Source: JBBIQS01 sp037442205 (lineage in GTDB: Bacteria; Myxococcota; Myxococcia; Myxococcales; UBA5297). Taken from it: a stretch of 64,000 nt of DNA. The notes beneath the pieces are model-generated. The model did no database searches. It was not told the origin of the DNA and saw nothing but the letters and a program-made list of their open reading frames with translations. The DNA is taken from assembly GCA_037442205.1 (NCBI GenBank), contig JBBIQS010000041.1, positions 6,270 to 70,269 on the forward strand. Direction: 5' to 3'. The translations under genes were made by a program, and so were the position numbers. This document shows, piece after piece, positions 8,418 through 19,035 of the stretch (position 1 is the stretch's first letter; each line of letters begins with the position of its first letter).

Positions 8418-9005
8418 ATGAGCCGTACGATTCTGGGTTTCCTGCTGGCCACTCTGCTGGCGCTGCCGCTGGCGGCGCAGGCCCAGGACGCCGACGAGGA
8501 GCTGCCGCAGGTGGGCTCGGAGGCGCCGGGCTTCGCGCTGCCGACCTACAACCCCGATGCCGCCGGGGCCCCGCGCGCCGGGACCATGCTCCTGGTGGGC
8601 GAGGACTCCGAGGACGCCGGGGCCAAGGTGATCGTGGTCTCGTTCATGGCCAGCTTCTGCAAGCCCTGCAAGAAGGAGCTGCCCTTCCTGCAGCAGCTGC
8701 ACACCCAGTACAAGGACATGGGTCTGCGGCTGATCGGCGTCTCCATCGACAAGGAGGCCGACGGGCAGAAGCAGATCTCCGAGCTGCTGGCGAAGGAGAA
8801 GGTGACCTTCCCGGTGGTGAAGGATCAGTACAACTTCACCGCCCGCCGCTTCCTCGGCAACCAGGTGCCGCTGCCGTCGGTGTTCGTGCTCGACAAGAGC
8901 GGGAAGATCCTCTTCGTCAGCCGCGGCTACAACGAGGAGATCTCCAAGAAGCTGGTGGCCGCCATCCAGAAGGAGCTGGGCGGCAAGCAAGGAGCGTCCA
9001 AGTGA
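8418..9005 (+). CDS. TlpA/ResA-like thiol-disulfide oxidoreductase
   Basis: 195 aa with signal peptide MSRTILGFLLATLLALPLAAQAQ, followed by a thioredoxin fold. Active site is ASFCKPCKKELPFL (CKPC), and the cis-Pro loop is LPSVFVLD. Periplasmic TlpA/ResA-type proteins reduce disulfides in cytochrome maturation or similar tasks; the specific client is unknown. ATG 8418 has GAGGTG just upstream. The stop overlaps the next gene's GTG, so the two are translationally coupled. Confidence 0.88.
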   Translation: MSRTILGFLLATLLALPLAAQAQDADEELPQVGSEAPGFALPTYNPDAAGAPRAGTMLLVGEDSEDAGAKVIVVSFMASFCKPCKKELPFLQQLHTQYKDMGLRLIGVSIDKEADGQKQISELLAKEKVTFPVVKDQYNFTARRFLGNQVPLPSVFVLDKSGKILFVSRGYNEEISKKLVAAIQKELGGKQGASK

Positions 9006-9490
9006 AGCGCCTCTCTCTGCTCTCGCTGGCGCTGGCCGCGGCCTGCGCCCACGGCTCGTCGGGCTCGGCGCCTTCGGGCGTCGCCAACCGCATCAAGCAC
9101 GCGGTGCCGGAGGTGGTGGTCGTCGCCGGGCTGGAGGGCAGCTCGGTTCCCCAGGTCTTCGAGCAGACCTTCTGCTCGGCGCTGTTCGACCTGAACGACA
9201 AGCAGGTGACCTGCTCCGACGATATGCGCGCCTTCGTGCGCATCCAGAAGGAGAAGGCGCTGCTGGGAGCTCAGGCGGTGTCGGCGCAGGAGACCGAGCA
9301 GATCCTCGACGCGCCGCGCAAGGTCGAGCTGAAGGCCGAGCCGGCCAACGGCAAGATCGCGCTGGCGGTCACCGTCCAGGACGACAAGGGGACGGTGCTG
9401 CTGCGCTTCGTCGAGGAGCTGGACGCCCAGGGCGGCGACCTGAGCGAGAAGGCCCGGGACGCCGCCAAGCGCGTGGCCTACCTGCCGTAG
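9002..9490 (+). CDS. Predicted lipoprotein coupled to the TlpA-like gene
   Basis: 162 aa starting with GTG that overlaps the preceding stop (GTGA). N-terminus MKRLSLLSLALAAACAHGSS is a lipoprotein signal with lipobox AAAC. The mature part has a Cys pair (FCSALF, VTCSDD) and alternates helices and strands; the helix-rich middle QKEKALLGAQAVSAQE is notable. No family recognised. The overlap suggests joint function with the thioredoxin-like protein at the envelope. Confidence 0.65.
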   Translation: MKRLSLLSLALAAACAHGSSGSAPSGVANRIKHAVPEVVVVAGLEGSSVPQVFEQTFCSALFDLNDKQVTCSDDMRAFVRIQKEKALLGAQAVSAQETEQILDAPRKVELKAEPANGKIALAVTVQDDKGTVLLRFVEELDAQGGDLSEKARDAAKRVAYLP

Positions 9491-9559
9491 CGACGGGCGG
9501 GCACTTCCCAGCCAAGGCCTCCCGGGCGACCAAGGTCGGAGCCGGCATCCAAGCCGGCA

Positions 9560-10525
9560 GTGAGGCCTTCCTTGCTCCGACTCGCGTTCGCCCTTGCAGC
9601 TGTCGTCGCACTCCCGTCTTCCGCGCAGGCCTGCGCCGCGGCGAGCGAGGTCTACTCGGCGCTGGTGGGGTTCGATGCCGACTCCAGCGGCTTCTGGCTG
9701 GTGGAGGGCGAGGTGTCCCGCGACATGTACGGGAGCTCGCTCGGAGGCCGGCTCGATCTCATCCACCGCAGCCGCGAGGGCGACCAGCTGGAGCGCAGGC
9801 CCCTGTCCATCCCCGAGCGCCGCCAGAAGGGACACCTCGAGATGCCGGCCAGCTCTGGGCTCGTGGAGCTTGCGCGGAGGGAACTCCCCGATCTGGCGCC
9901 GGGCGCGACGCCGAAGGAGCGGGGAATCCGGGTGGGCGACGACCTGCGCAGCCTCGACGGTCTCGCCTGCCAGCGCAGCGTGCCGGCGCAGTGGGCGATC
10001 GATGTGCGGGCGAAGGGGCGCTTGCGCCGGGTCTTTCGCCTCCCCGAGCACATGGTCTGGACGGTCCGGCCGTACGCCCGGCCGCGATTCTTCGTCAGCC
10101 CCGATGGCTCCTTCCTGGTCGCGACCCTCGTCGTCAGCCACTCCATGAGCTTTCACCACGACCAGGCCGCCTACTCCCGAATCGTCGAGCTGGTCCCGGC
10201 CTGCCTCGACGGAACCAGCAAGGTCGGCTGTCTGGACTTGCTCGACCCTCTTTTCGAGGCGCCCGAGCTGGCCTGCTCGTCCTTCAACGGCGAGTGCACG
10301 CCGAAGCTGGGCGAGTGGGCTTGCGCCGAGGGCTTGAGCTGCGTGGCGGGGCCGTCCGGGCCGGTGTGCGGCAAATGCCGCGCCGACGCCGAGTGCCGCC
10401 GCGACGGACGTCGCTTCTGCGCGCCCTGGGAGGGCGGCGCCCGCGAGTGCGTCGATTGCCGCTCGGACGCCGACTGCTCATCCGCGAAAGGAGAGCGTTG
10501 CTCGCGAGGGCATTGCGGCCACTGA
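9560..10525 (+). CDS. Exported Cys-rich protein
   Basis: 321 aa with a signal peptide (MRPSLLRLAFALAAVVALP). The N-terminal ~220 residues form an unrecognised globular domain. The last ~90 residues hold about 14 Cys in C-x-x-D-x-D-C style repeats (CRADAECRRDG, CRSDADCSSAKG), the short disulfide-rich repeats common in exported myxobacterial proteins. GTG 9560 is the start. Probably periplasmic or surface-exposed. Convergent with the next gene across a 137-bp spacer with no clear feature. Confidence 0.72.
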   Translation: MRPSLLRLAFALAAVVALPSSAQACAAASEVYSALVGFDADSSGFWLVEGEVSRDMYGSSLGGRLDLIHRSREGDQLERRPLSIPERRQKGHLEMPASSGLVELARRELPDLAPGATPKERGIRVGDDLRSLDGLACQRSVPAQWAIDVRAKGRLRRVFRLPEHMVWTVRPYARPRFFVSPDGSFLVATLVVSHSMSFHHDQAAYSRIVELVPACLDGTSKVGCLDLLDPLFEAPELACSSFNGECTPKLGEWACAEGLSCVAGPSGPVCGKCRADAECRRDGRRFCAPWEGGARECVDCRSDADCSSAKGERCSRGHCGH

Positions 10526-10662
10526 GCCTGCGAAGAAATAGAGCCGCACCGCCATCGACCTCCGCACGGGCCCCGGAACCGGCGCAGAAGAGGGATGGCG
10601 ATGCGGTGGCAATCGATGGACTTGGACTGACTCTGTCGTGCCTCCTTCGGGGTCAACGGGTT

Positions 10663-11460
10663 TCAAGAGCGCTCGAGGCGGTACCGCGCCCGGTCCTTTC
10701 GCAGCAGCAGCAGCGGCAGCAGCGCCAGGGCGAGGGAGGGAACCCCTCCGCCAGTCGAGCTGCAGCCCACCGTCAGCATCGCCTCGGCCATGTTCTGCAC
10801 CTGGGCGGCGGGGGCGGGGATTCCCTTGCGCGGGTCGTAGAGGAAGTCGGCGGCGGCCTGGTCGTCGTCGGCAAGTGCGCGCTTGGAAACCTCGCCGTGG
10901 CTGCTCGCCCCGTACATGCAGGCTTGCGCGACCTCGCTGTGCGCCAGGCCAAGAGCGTGCCCGATCTCGTGGGTGAGGGTGTTCTGTAGGTCGTCGTAGA
11001 CCCCGCCGGGAACGCTGGTGGCGGGAAGGGCCTTGAAGTTGTTTCCCTCGACGTTGAGGGCGATGTCGGCGTCGACGATCTGGTGGGAATCCTCGTCGAT
11101 GGTGAGCACGGTGGCGGCCAGCGCGTTGGTGTCGTACTTCCAGTCGTGGTCGATCAGCAGGATGTCGTTGTGGTTGTCGGCCTTGTCGGAGCTCGAGTAG
11201 CCGATCTTGGCGTCCTCGTCGCCGGGCTCGACCTGCAAGGTCAGGCCGGTGGCCGAGGCCCAGGTGGCCAGCGAGGCGACGACGGCGGCTCGCACGTCGG
11301 ACTCGCTGATGCCCTGAGGGATGTGCCTCGGCAGCCGGAAGGTGATCTGCTTGCTGGCCCAACGCACCGGGGTGCCGGTGCCGTCGGCCTTGAGCTTGTA
11401 GGCCGAAGCCGTCGCCGGAAGGGCGACCAGGACTGCCAAGGCGAGGTTCGCGAAACGCAT
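10663..11460 (-). CDS. Matrixin-like zinc metalloprotease with MYXO-CTERM tail
   Basis: 265 aa. Signal peptide (MRFANLALAVLVALPATASA), a matrixin-like catalytic domain with THEIGHALGLAHSE near residues 165-178 (HExxHxxGxxH zinc site), and a later Met (ACMYGAS) in the position of the Met-turn. The C-terminus (GCSSTGGG, a Leu-rich helix LALALLPLLLLRKDR) fits a MYXO-CTERM sorting tail, which is expected to anchor the protein to the outer surface after processing at the Cys. Substrate unknown. It is divergent from miaA. Confidence 0.86.
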   Translation of the reverse strand: MRFANLALAVLVALPATASAYKLKADGTGTPVRWASKQITFRLPRHIPQGISESDVRAAVVASLATWASATGLTLQVEPGDEDAKIGYSSSDKADNHNDILLIDHDWKYDTNALAATVLTIDEDSHQIVDADIALNVEGNNFKALPATSVPGGVYDDLQNTLTHEIGHALGLAHSEVAQACMYGASSHGEVSKRALADDDQAAADFLYDPRKGIPAPAAQVQNMAEAMLTVGCSSTGGGVPSLALALLPLLLLRKDRARYRLERS

Positions 11461-11600
11461 GCCCCATCGCCATTTCAGCCGGCGTGCCGAGCGCTAAGTG
11501 GCCGAAATGGCACTGGAAACCGCTGCCGCGGGCGGGGTCGTCATCGGTGCCCCAGTCTGCGCGACCCCAGCCGCGCGCCTCTGGTACTCTGCCGCCCGAG

Positions 11601-12578
11601 ATGAAGAGCGCCTCCGCCCGAACCGTGCGGCCCAAGCCGCAGCCGGCGCCCGAGGGAGCGGCGCGGCTGCTGGTGCTGGTCGGGCCGACCGCCTCCGGCA
11701 AGACGAGGCTGGCGATCGAGCTGGCGCGGGCCCTCAATGGCGAGCTGATCTCCGCCGATAGCCAGCAGATCTACCGCGGGCTGGAGATCGGCACCGCCAA
11801 GCCCAGTGCCGAGGAGCGCGCGGCGGCGGTGCACCATCTAATCGATATCGCCGAGCCGACCGAGGTTCTCTCCGCAGGCCAGTTCGCCCGGATGGCCGAC
11901 GAGGCGATCGGCCAGATCGCCGGCCGGGGAAAGCTGCCGATCGTGGTCGGCGGAACTGGGCTGTGGGTGCGCGCGCTGCTGCTGGGGATGGTCGAGGCGC
12001 CTCCGGCCGACCTCGCGCTGCGGCGCGAGTTGGAGAAGCGGGCGGAACTGGAGGGCAGGGATGCCATCCACGCCGAGTTGGCGCGGATCGATCCCGAGGC
12101 CGCCGCGGGCATCGCGCCGCAGAACCTGGTGCGGGTAATCCGGGCGCTGGAGATCTTCCGTCAGAGCGGCGAGCGGCCATCGGATCTCTGGGCCAGGCAC
12201 GGCTTCGGGCAGCTGCGCTACCGGGCCAAGGTGCTCGGGCTGTCGCCGGGGCGGGAGGAGCTGTACCGGCGCATCGAGCAGCGGGCGCGGGCCATGTTCG
12301 CCGCCGGTCTGCTCGACGAGGTGCGCGGCCTGCTCGCCCGCGGCCTGGAGGACGCGCCCGCGCTCAAGGCGCTTGGCTATCCGCAGGCGGTGGCGGCCGC
12401 CCGGGGCCAGTGCTCCGTCGAGCAGGCGATGGCCGAGACCGCGCTGCAGACCCGGCGCTATGCCAAGAGGCAGCTCACCTGGTTCCGCGGCGATCCGCTG
12501 GTGGATTGGCTGCCCTGGCCGGTGGAGACCGACGCGCTGGTCCGCGAGCTGCGCCAGCAGGGATTCGCGGCGGCTTGA
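11601..12578 (+). CDS. miaA: tRNA dimethylallyltransferase
   Basis: 325 aa. Transfers a dimethylallyl group to A37 of tRNAs reading UNN codons. P-loop VGPTASGKTRLAIELA near the N-terminus, then ISADSQQIYRGLEIGTAKP, the GGTGLWVRALL substrate-binding motif, and TRRYAKRQLTWFR near the C-terminus. The ATG at 11601 is preferred; the frame is open upstream but the extension covers the divergent promoter of the protease. MiaB, which modifies the MiaA product, is encoded 2 kb downstream. Confidence 0.94.
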   Translation: MKSASARTVRPKPQPAPEGAARLLVLVGPTASGKTRLAIELARALNGELISADSQQIYRGLEIGTAKPSAEERAAAVHHLIDIAEPTEVLSAGQFARMADEAIGQIAGRGKLPIVVGGTGLWVRALLLGMVEAPPADLALRRELEKRAELEGRDAIHAELARIDPEAAAGIAPQNLVRVIRALEIFRQSGERPSDLWARHGFGQLRYRAKVLGLSPGREELYRRIEQRARAMFAAGLLDEVRGLLARGLEDAPALKALGYPQAVAAARGQCSVEQAMAETALQTRRYAKRQLTWFRGDPLVDWLPWPVETDALVRELRQQGFAAA

Positions 12579-12741
12579 GCTGATCCGCCGGTCCCCTTGC
12601 TCCGCTCGGGGCGACCGGGGGCCGACCCGAAGAGCCGAATCCACCTACCGCTCGATTCCGTTGACAGCCCCGCGAGGCCATAGGAGCCTGCCGCACCACT
12701 CTTCCCAACCGCGCGCTCGCCGCGCGCACAGGAGCGTTCAC

Positions 12742-13587
<846 letters not shown>

Positions 13588-13614
13588 GCGATTCTGGCCA
13601 GGGAGGCTGTCCTC

Positions 13615-13704
13615 CGTTCACCCCGAGCGGAGGCCGAGCATCGCGAGGCCGCAGTCGAGGGGCCCCTCGACTCCGGGCCTGCGGCCCTGCGCTCGGGGCG
13701 AACG
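13615..13704. repeat. 90-bp imperfect palindrome between hbd-like and crotonase genes
   Basis: Outer arms CGTTCACCCCGAGCG and CGCTCGGGGCGAACG pair with one mismatch; inside are GGCCGCAG/CTGCGGCC and a perfect palindrome GTCGAGGGGCCCCTCGAC. The layout (short nested palindrome filling an intergenic gap) is that of a REP-like or miniature mobile element rather than a simple terminator; it has no T-run. Confidence 0.6.
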
Positions 13705-13735
13705 GAAGCGAACCGGGGAATCCAGGAGCAAGACC

Positions 13736-14518
<783 letters not shown>

Positions 14519-14672
14519 GCCCGAGGCAACCGCCAGCCCGCGGAGGGAGCAGGGGCCCGCTCGAATTTCGACCGCGCGCTCGATGGCCTCGCCTCGAGCG
14601 CGTGTTGAGATCGGCCGACGGCCCCGCTAACCTCCGGCGGCCTCGAGGGGGACGGAAGGCGAGCGCAACGAC

Positions 14673-16025
14673 ATGGAACCGCAGCAGGAAAACGAGGTCG
14701 CCCGCCCGCCCGAGCGCCGCTTCTTCATCCACACCTTCGGCTGCCAGATGAACGAGGCTGACTCGGCGCGCATGGGGGAAATCCTCAGGCGCCTCGGCTA
14801 CTTGCGGACCGAGATCGCCGAGGACGCCGACCTGATCCTGCTCAACACCTGCGCGGTGCGCGACAAGGCCGAGCAGAAGGTGCTCTCGGCGCTGGGGCGC
14901 TACCGCGAGGTGAAGCAGGCCCGTGGCACGCTGCTCGGGCTGGCCGGCTGCGTGGCTCAGGTCCACAAGGACCGGATGCTCAAGCAGGTTCCCTACCTCG
15001 ACTTCGTGCTCGGCCCGGACGCGGTCGCCAAGCTGCCCGAGGTCTTGAGCAAGGTGAAGGAGAGCCGGGCCCGGGTGGCGGAGACCGCCTGGATCGACTC
15101 GGCGAGCTACGTCTTCCCGCGCGCCGAGGCCGAGACCGCCCGCGGCAAGGTCAGCGAGTTCGTCACGGTGATGAAGGGCTGCGACAACGTCTGCAGCTTC
15201 TGCGTGGTGCCCCACACCCGCGGCCGCGAGCAGAGCCGGCCGGTGGAGGAGGTGCTCTCCGAGGTGCGGATGCTGGCCTCGGTCGGAGTCCGCGAGGTCA
15301 CCCTCATTGGCCAGAACGTCAATTCCTACCGCGGCGGGGTCGACTTCGCGGACCTGCTGCGGCAGGTGTGCGCAGTGGACGGGATCTGGCGGGTGCGCTT
15401 CACCACCAGCCATCCCACCGATCTCTCCGACCGGCTGATCGACGCCTGCGGCGAGTTGGAGCGGCTGATGCCGCACTTCCACCTGCCGGTGCAGTCGGGC
15501 TCGGACCCGATCCTGGCCAAGATGCGCCGCGGCTACACCGCCGCCGAGTACCTGGACCGGCTGGAGCGGCTGCGCCAGGCGCGGCCGAACATCGCGGTGA
15601 CCACCGACGTCATCGCCGGCTTCCCGGGCGAGACCGACGCCGACTTCGAAGAGACGATGAAGCTCGTCGAGCAGGCGCGCTACGACAACATCTACGGCTT
15701 CGTCTACTCGCCGCGGCCGAAGACCGCGGCGGCGCTCCACGAGCAGGAGTGGGGACCGGTGCCCTATGCCAGCAAGGTGGAGCGGGTGGAACGGCTGCAG
15801 GCGCGCGGGCGCGAGATCTCGCTGGAAATTGGCCAGGCCCAGGTCGGCAGGAAGATCGAGGTGCTGGTCGAAGGCCCGTCCAAGACCGATCCCGACAAGC
15901 GCTTCGGCCGCTCGCCCGAGAACCGGGTCGTCAACTTCGTGGGCACCGCCGAGGCCGGGACCCTGGCCACCGTGGAGATCTCCAAGGCCGGGGCCAACGC
16001 GCTGTTCGGCAACCAGGTGAGCTGA
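14673..16025 (+). CDS. miaB: tRNA-2-methylthio-N6-dimethylallyladenosine synthase
   Basis: 450 aa radical-SAM methylthiotransferase that adds the 2-methylthio group to i6A37 of tRNA made by MiaA. N-terminal HTFGCQMNEADSARM and LNTCAVRDKAEQK carry cluster-binding Cys; the radical-SAM triad is GCDNVCSFCVVPHTRG (CxxxCxxC). A TRAM domain occupies the C-terminal ~65 residues (QVGRKIEVLVEG onward). The ATG at 14673 lies after a 150-bp spacer in which I see no further element. Confidence 0.95.
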   Translation: MEPQQENEVARPPERRFFIHTFGCQMNEADSARMGEILRRLGYLRTEIAEDADLILLNTCAVRDKAEQKVLSALGRYREVKQARGTLLGLAGCVAQVHKDRMLKQVPYLDFVLGPDAVAKLPEVLSKVKESRARVAETAWIDSASYVFPRAEAETARGKVSEFVTVMKGCDNVCSFCVVPHTRGREQSRPVEEVLSEVRMLASVGVREVTLIGQNVNSYRGGVDFADLLRQVCAVDGIWRVRFTTSHPTDLSDRLIDACGELERLMPHFHLPVQSGSDPILAKMRRGYTAAEYLDRLERLRQARPNIAVTTDVIAGFPGETDADFEETMKLVEQARYDNIYGFVYSPRPKTAAALHEQEWGPVPYASKVERVERLQARGREISLEIGQAQVGRKIEVLVEGPSKTDPDKRFGRSPENRVVNFVGTAEAGTLATVEISKAGANALFGNQVS

Positions 16026-16051
16026 GCGACCGCATCCGAGAGAGATAATCG

Positions 16052-16564
16052 ATGGCCCTGCGAACCTTCTGCGGCAAGAGCCCCAAGATCCACCCCTCGG
16101 CCTGGGTCGAGGAGAGCGCCCAGGTAATCGGCGACGTCGAGGTCGGGGCGCGCTCCAGCCTGTGGTTCAACGTGGTGGTCCGCGGCGACGTCCACTCGAT
16201 CCGCATCGGCGAGGAGACCAGCGTCCAGGACCTGAGCTGCCTGCACGTCTTGAAGGATCGCTTCTCGCTCACCGTCGGCAACCGGGTGACCATCGGCCAC
16301 AGCGTCACCCTGCACGGCTGCGTGATCGGCGATCTGTGCCTGATTGGAATGGGGGCCACGGTGCTGGACGGGGCCGAGGTCGGGGAGGGGTGCATCATCG
16401 CCGCCGGGACGCTGGTGCCCCCGGGGATGAAGATCGAGCCCTACAGCCTGGTGATGGGCTCGCCGGCCAAGGTCAAGCGGCCGCTCAACGACCAGGAGCG
16501 GCTGAGCCTGGCCAAGAGCGCCGCCAACTACGTCGAATATTCGCGCCAGTACCGGGAAGGCTGA
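16052..16564 (+). CDS. Gamma-carbonic anhydrase-like hexapeptide-repeat protein
   Basis: 170 aa left-handed beta-helix protein of the gamma-carbonic anhydrase/YrdA-PaaY group. Hexapeptide repeats run from residue ~25 to 130; metal-ligand positions appear as the His in SCLHVLKD and in TIGHSVTLHGCVIG. WFNVVVRGDVHSIRIGE is a family signature. Either an active carbonic anhydrase or a thioesterase-like relative; sequence alone does not decide. It begins 26 bp after miaB and may be co-transcribed. Confidence 0.9.
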   Translation: MALRTFCGKSPKIHPSAWVEESAQVIGDVEVGARSSLWFNVVVRGDVHSIRIGEETSVQDLSCLHVLKDRFSLTVGNRVTIGHSVTLHGCVIGDLCLIGMGATVLDGAEVGEGCIIAAGTLVPPGMKIEPYSLVMGSPAKVKRPLNDQERLSLAKSAANYVEYSRQYREG

Positions 16565-16599
16565 ACAATCGGGCAAGCCGTGATAGCTAGAGGCTCGCG

Positions 16600-17070
16600 A
16601 TGACCACTGAGCTGCTCAAGCAGAGTTCCCTGTTCAAGGACTTCACGCCGGTCGGGCTGCAGATCTTCTCCAAAGTGGCCCAGCCCAAGATCGTGCTCGC
16701 CGGCAGCAAGCTGTTCGCCGAGGGGGCGCCGGCGGAGGCGCTGTACCTGTTGGTCGAGGGGCGCATCCAGGTGCTGGTCAAGAACGCCGAGGGCAAGGAG
16801 GTCCCGGTGGCCTCGCTGGGGCCCGGGGACAACCTGAGCGAGATGGCGCTGCTGTCCCCGGACAAGCCGGTGGCCCACATCGCCAGCGCGGTGGCCGAGA
16901 CCGACGCCAAGCTGCTGGAGATCTCCAAAGCCGACTTCGTCAAGCTCTCCGGGGAGAAACCCCAGGCCTGCCTGAAGCTGTCGATGGCGATGTCGCAGGA
17001 CTTCGGGGCCAAGGCCCTCGACGCCCGCGACGCCCTGAGGTTGGCGGTGGCCCGCGCCGTGGCCCGCTGA
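16600..17070 (+). CDS. Cyclic nucleotide-binding domain protein
   Basis: 156 aa, a single CRP-like cNMP-binding beta-barrel with no DNA-binding domain. The phosphate-binding region reads LGPGDNLSEMALLSPDKPVAHIAS; the usual GE-x-A-L pattern is present as SEMALL, with Ser where family members often have Gly. Likely a sensory or regulatory subunit in the cytoplasm. Starts 36 bp after the carbonic-anhydrase-like gene. Confidence 0.85.
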   Translation: MTTELLKQSSLFKDFTPVGLQIFSKVAQPKIVLAGSKLFAEGAPAEALYLLVEGRIQVLVKNAEGKEVPVASLGPGDNLSEMALLSPDKPVAHIASAVAETDAKLLEISKADFVKLSGEKPQACLKLSMAMSQDFGAKALDARDALRLAVARAVAR

Positions 17071-17171
17071 CCAGCCGTTTTCTTGCCCGACTTGCCGGTC
17101 CGTTGTCTGCTGACCAGAGGTCGGCTTGACTGGCTGGTCGCATGGGCACTACACTTCCAAACCGTAGAACT

Positions 17172-17243
17172 TGAAAAAGGCAATTCCCGGAAGTTCGGGA
17201 AGCGCAAAGCCGGTGGGTCCCCGAAAGGACGGCCATGGCTGCC
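17172..17243 (+). promoter_or_regulatory. GEMM-I cyclic dinucleotide riboswitch
   Basis: In the 257-bp leader of the next gene. P1 would be GGCA (17179-17182) with TGCC (17240-17243); P2 is TTCCCG/CGGGAA (17184-17201); the invariant-looking core GCGCAAAGCC follows at 17202-17211; P3 includes GTCC/GGAC around a CCGAAA loop and ends GGCCATGG. This order (GGCAA, hairpin, CGCAAAGCC, hairpin, GGCC, GCC) matches the GEMM-I class that binds c-di-GMP or, in some deltaproteobacteria, 3',5'-cGAMP. Which ligand cannot be decided here. Identification is from remembered consensus, not a covariance search. Confidence 0.7.
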
Positions 17244-17267
17244 AAGACGAAGAACCGAGGACCGAAT

Positions 17268-17303
17268 CCCGCCAGTGCGCCGACGCGCATTCGCGGGTTT
17301 TTT
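17268..17303 (+). terminator. Intrinsic terminator downstream of the riboswitch
   Basis: CCCGCCAGTGCGC pairs with GCGCATTCGCGGG (one mismatch, one G-T wobble) around a CGAC loop, followed by six T residues. It lies 24 bp after the riboswitch core and 25 bp before the start codon, the arrangement expected of ligand-controlled transcription termination. Confidence 0.8.
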
Positions 17304-17327
17304 GTTGCCTCGAGCGGAGGTAGCGAC

Positions 17328-18965
17328 ATGAAGACCATCGGCCGTGCGCTTGTCGCGACCATGATGTTGCTGCCCTGCCTCGCCTCGGCCCAGGTGGCTG
17401 GCGCCGCGGCGCCGACCCTGACCGGCGTCGAGACCCGCATCACCACCAACCTCGCTGATCAGTTCGACCCGGCCATCTCCGGCAACCTGATCGTCTACAC
17501 CGACACCCGCGGCGCCGACCGCGACATCTGGTACTACGATCTGGCCACCGGCCTCGAGGCCCCGGTCACCACCGCCCCCGGCAACCAGGACCTGACCGAC
17601 GTCTCCCAGGGGCTGATCGTCTACACCGACGAGTCGGTGGCCGACGTGGTCGTCTTCGACACCATCGCCCACAGCACCACCAACCTGACCAACGCCGCCA
17701 ATTCGCTGTCCATCGACCCGTCCATCGGCCAGAAGCTGGTGGCCTGGACCGACAACCGCGACGGCAACATCGAGATCTACGCCAAGGACCTGATCACCGG
17801 CGAGGAGCGGCGGATCAGCAACAGCCCCGACCGCGACGAGCGCTCGGCGGTCTCCAACGGTACCATCGCCTGGCAGCGGTGCGGGGCTAGCGGCACCTGC
17901 GATATCTTCGCCTACGACTGGGCCAGCAAGGCCACCCGCCAGATCACCAACACCCCGGCCGACGACGAGCGGATGCCCGATATCTCCGGGACCCGCATCG
18001 TCTATCAGGGTCTGCGCGGCACCGAGCGGGACATCTTCGCCTTCGATCTGGCCACCGGCGTCGAGACCCGGCTGGCGCTGCCCGGCGACCAGGTCAACGC
18101 CAACGTCAGCGGCGACTTCGTGGCCTTCGAGGACCTCTCCTCGGGCACCTACAAGATCAAGCTGTGGCACATCCCCAGCGGCGCGGTGTTCGACATCGCC
18201 ACTGCCGCCTCCGGGGCCCAGTTCCTCAACGACATCGACGGCAACCGGGTGGTGTTCACCGACGATCGCAACGGCCAGCTCGACATCTACCTGTACGAGT
18301 TCACCGCGGTCTTCCCGGCGCCCCCCAACGCCCTGCCCCAGGACTGCGCCCACCTCAACGGCGCCCGCCCGGTGCTCGACAACATCTTCGAGCGCACCGC
18401 CGGCGCTCCTCACGAGTTCAAGGTCAGCTTCGCCGCCGAACCCGGCGACGGGCTGATCTGCATCACCAACGGCCCCAACGGCTCGGCCAAGGTCAGCTCG
18501 GGCGAGATCGAGCTCAACGAGGCGGAGATCGTCCGCGAGCACGACTTCAACGCCGCCGGCGGCCAGTCCCACGAGGGCGACGACGACCACCGCCAGATCG
18601 TCCCGGTCGACAGCCTCGAGCGACGGGCGGCGCTGCTGGCCAGCAACGAGCTGGACGTCGAGCTGTCGAGCCGGCCCGGGTCGGCGATCCGCATCCAGAT
18701 CTTCCAGGCCCCCGGCGGCGGGGCGATCGACACCGCCAAGCACGCCCGCCACCACGCCCACGATCACGACCGGGCCGACGACCCGGGCGCGGTGCGCGAC
18801 GACCTTGGCAGCTCCCAGCACGGATTGACCGCCGATCCCGAGGCGGTCGGCTGCAGCCAGTCGGGAGCGGGCCTGCTGGCGCCGCTGGCGCTGGCGGCTC
18901 TGGCCCTGCTGGCGCTGATGCCCCGTCCGTCGGTGCAGCGCGCCCGCAGCCGCCGCAGCCGCTGA
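17328..18965 (+). CDS. Exported TolB-like beta-propeller protein with MYXO-CTERM-like tail
   Basis: 545 aa. Signal peptide (MKTIGRALVATMMLLPCLASA), then ~6 propeller blades with repeated motifs such as GNLIVYTDTRGADRDIWYYD, QKLVAWTDNRDGNIEIYAKD and TRIVYQGLRGTERDIFAFD. A ~170-aa domain follows (starting near NALPQDCAHLNG), then a His-rich stretch (KHARHHAHDHDRADD) that may bind metal, and GCSQSGAGLL plus hydrophobic helix plus RARSRRSR, a MYXO-CTERM-like anchor. ATG 17328 has GGAGG upstream. Expression is predicted to be set by the cyclic dinucleotide riboswitch, which suits a surface or adhesion role. Confidence 0.85.
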   Translation: MKTIGRALVATMMLLPCLASAQVAGAAAPTLTGVETRITTNLADQFDPAISGNLIVYTDTRGADRDIWYYDLATGLEAPVTTAPGNQDLTDVSQGLIVYTDESVADVVVFDTIAHSTTNLTNAANSLSIDPSIGQKLVAWTDNRDGNIEIYAKDLITGEERRISNSPDRDERSAVSNGTIAWQRCGASGTCDIFAYDWASKATRQITNTPADDERMPDISGTRIVYQGLRGTERDIFAFDLATGVETRLALPGDQVNANVSGDFVAFEDLSSGTYKIKLWHIPSGAVFDIATAASGAQFLNDIDGNRVVFTDDRNGQLDIYLYEFTAVFPAPPNALPQDCAHLNGARPVLDNIFERTAGAPHEFKVSFAAEPGDGLICITNGPNGSAKVSSGEIELNEAEIVREHDFNAAGGQSHEGDDDHRQIVPVDSLERRAALLASNELDVELSSRPGSAIRIQIFQAPGGGAIDTAKHARHHAHDHDRADDPGAVRDDLGSSQHGLTADPEAVGCSQSGAGLLAPLALAALALLALMPRPSVQRARSRRSR

Positions 18966-19035
18966 GCGTCCAGCTGATTGCCCAGGAAAGACCCGGGCTT
19001 GGGCCCGGACGGCATATCTGCTATGGCCTGCCGTC

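Noticed and set aside
17235..17327. Upstream in-frame ATG for the propeller protein at 17235
   Set aside because: It lies inside the riboswitch and the translated leader would cross the terminator; ATG 17328 has GGAGG and begins a signal peptide.
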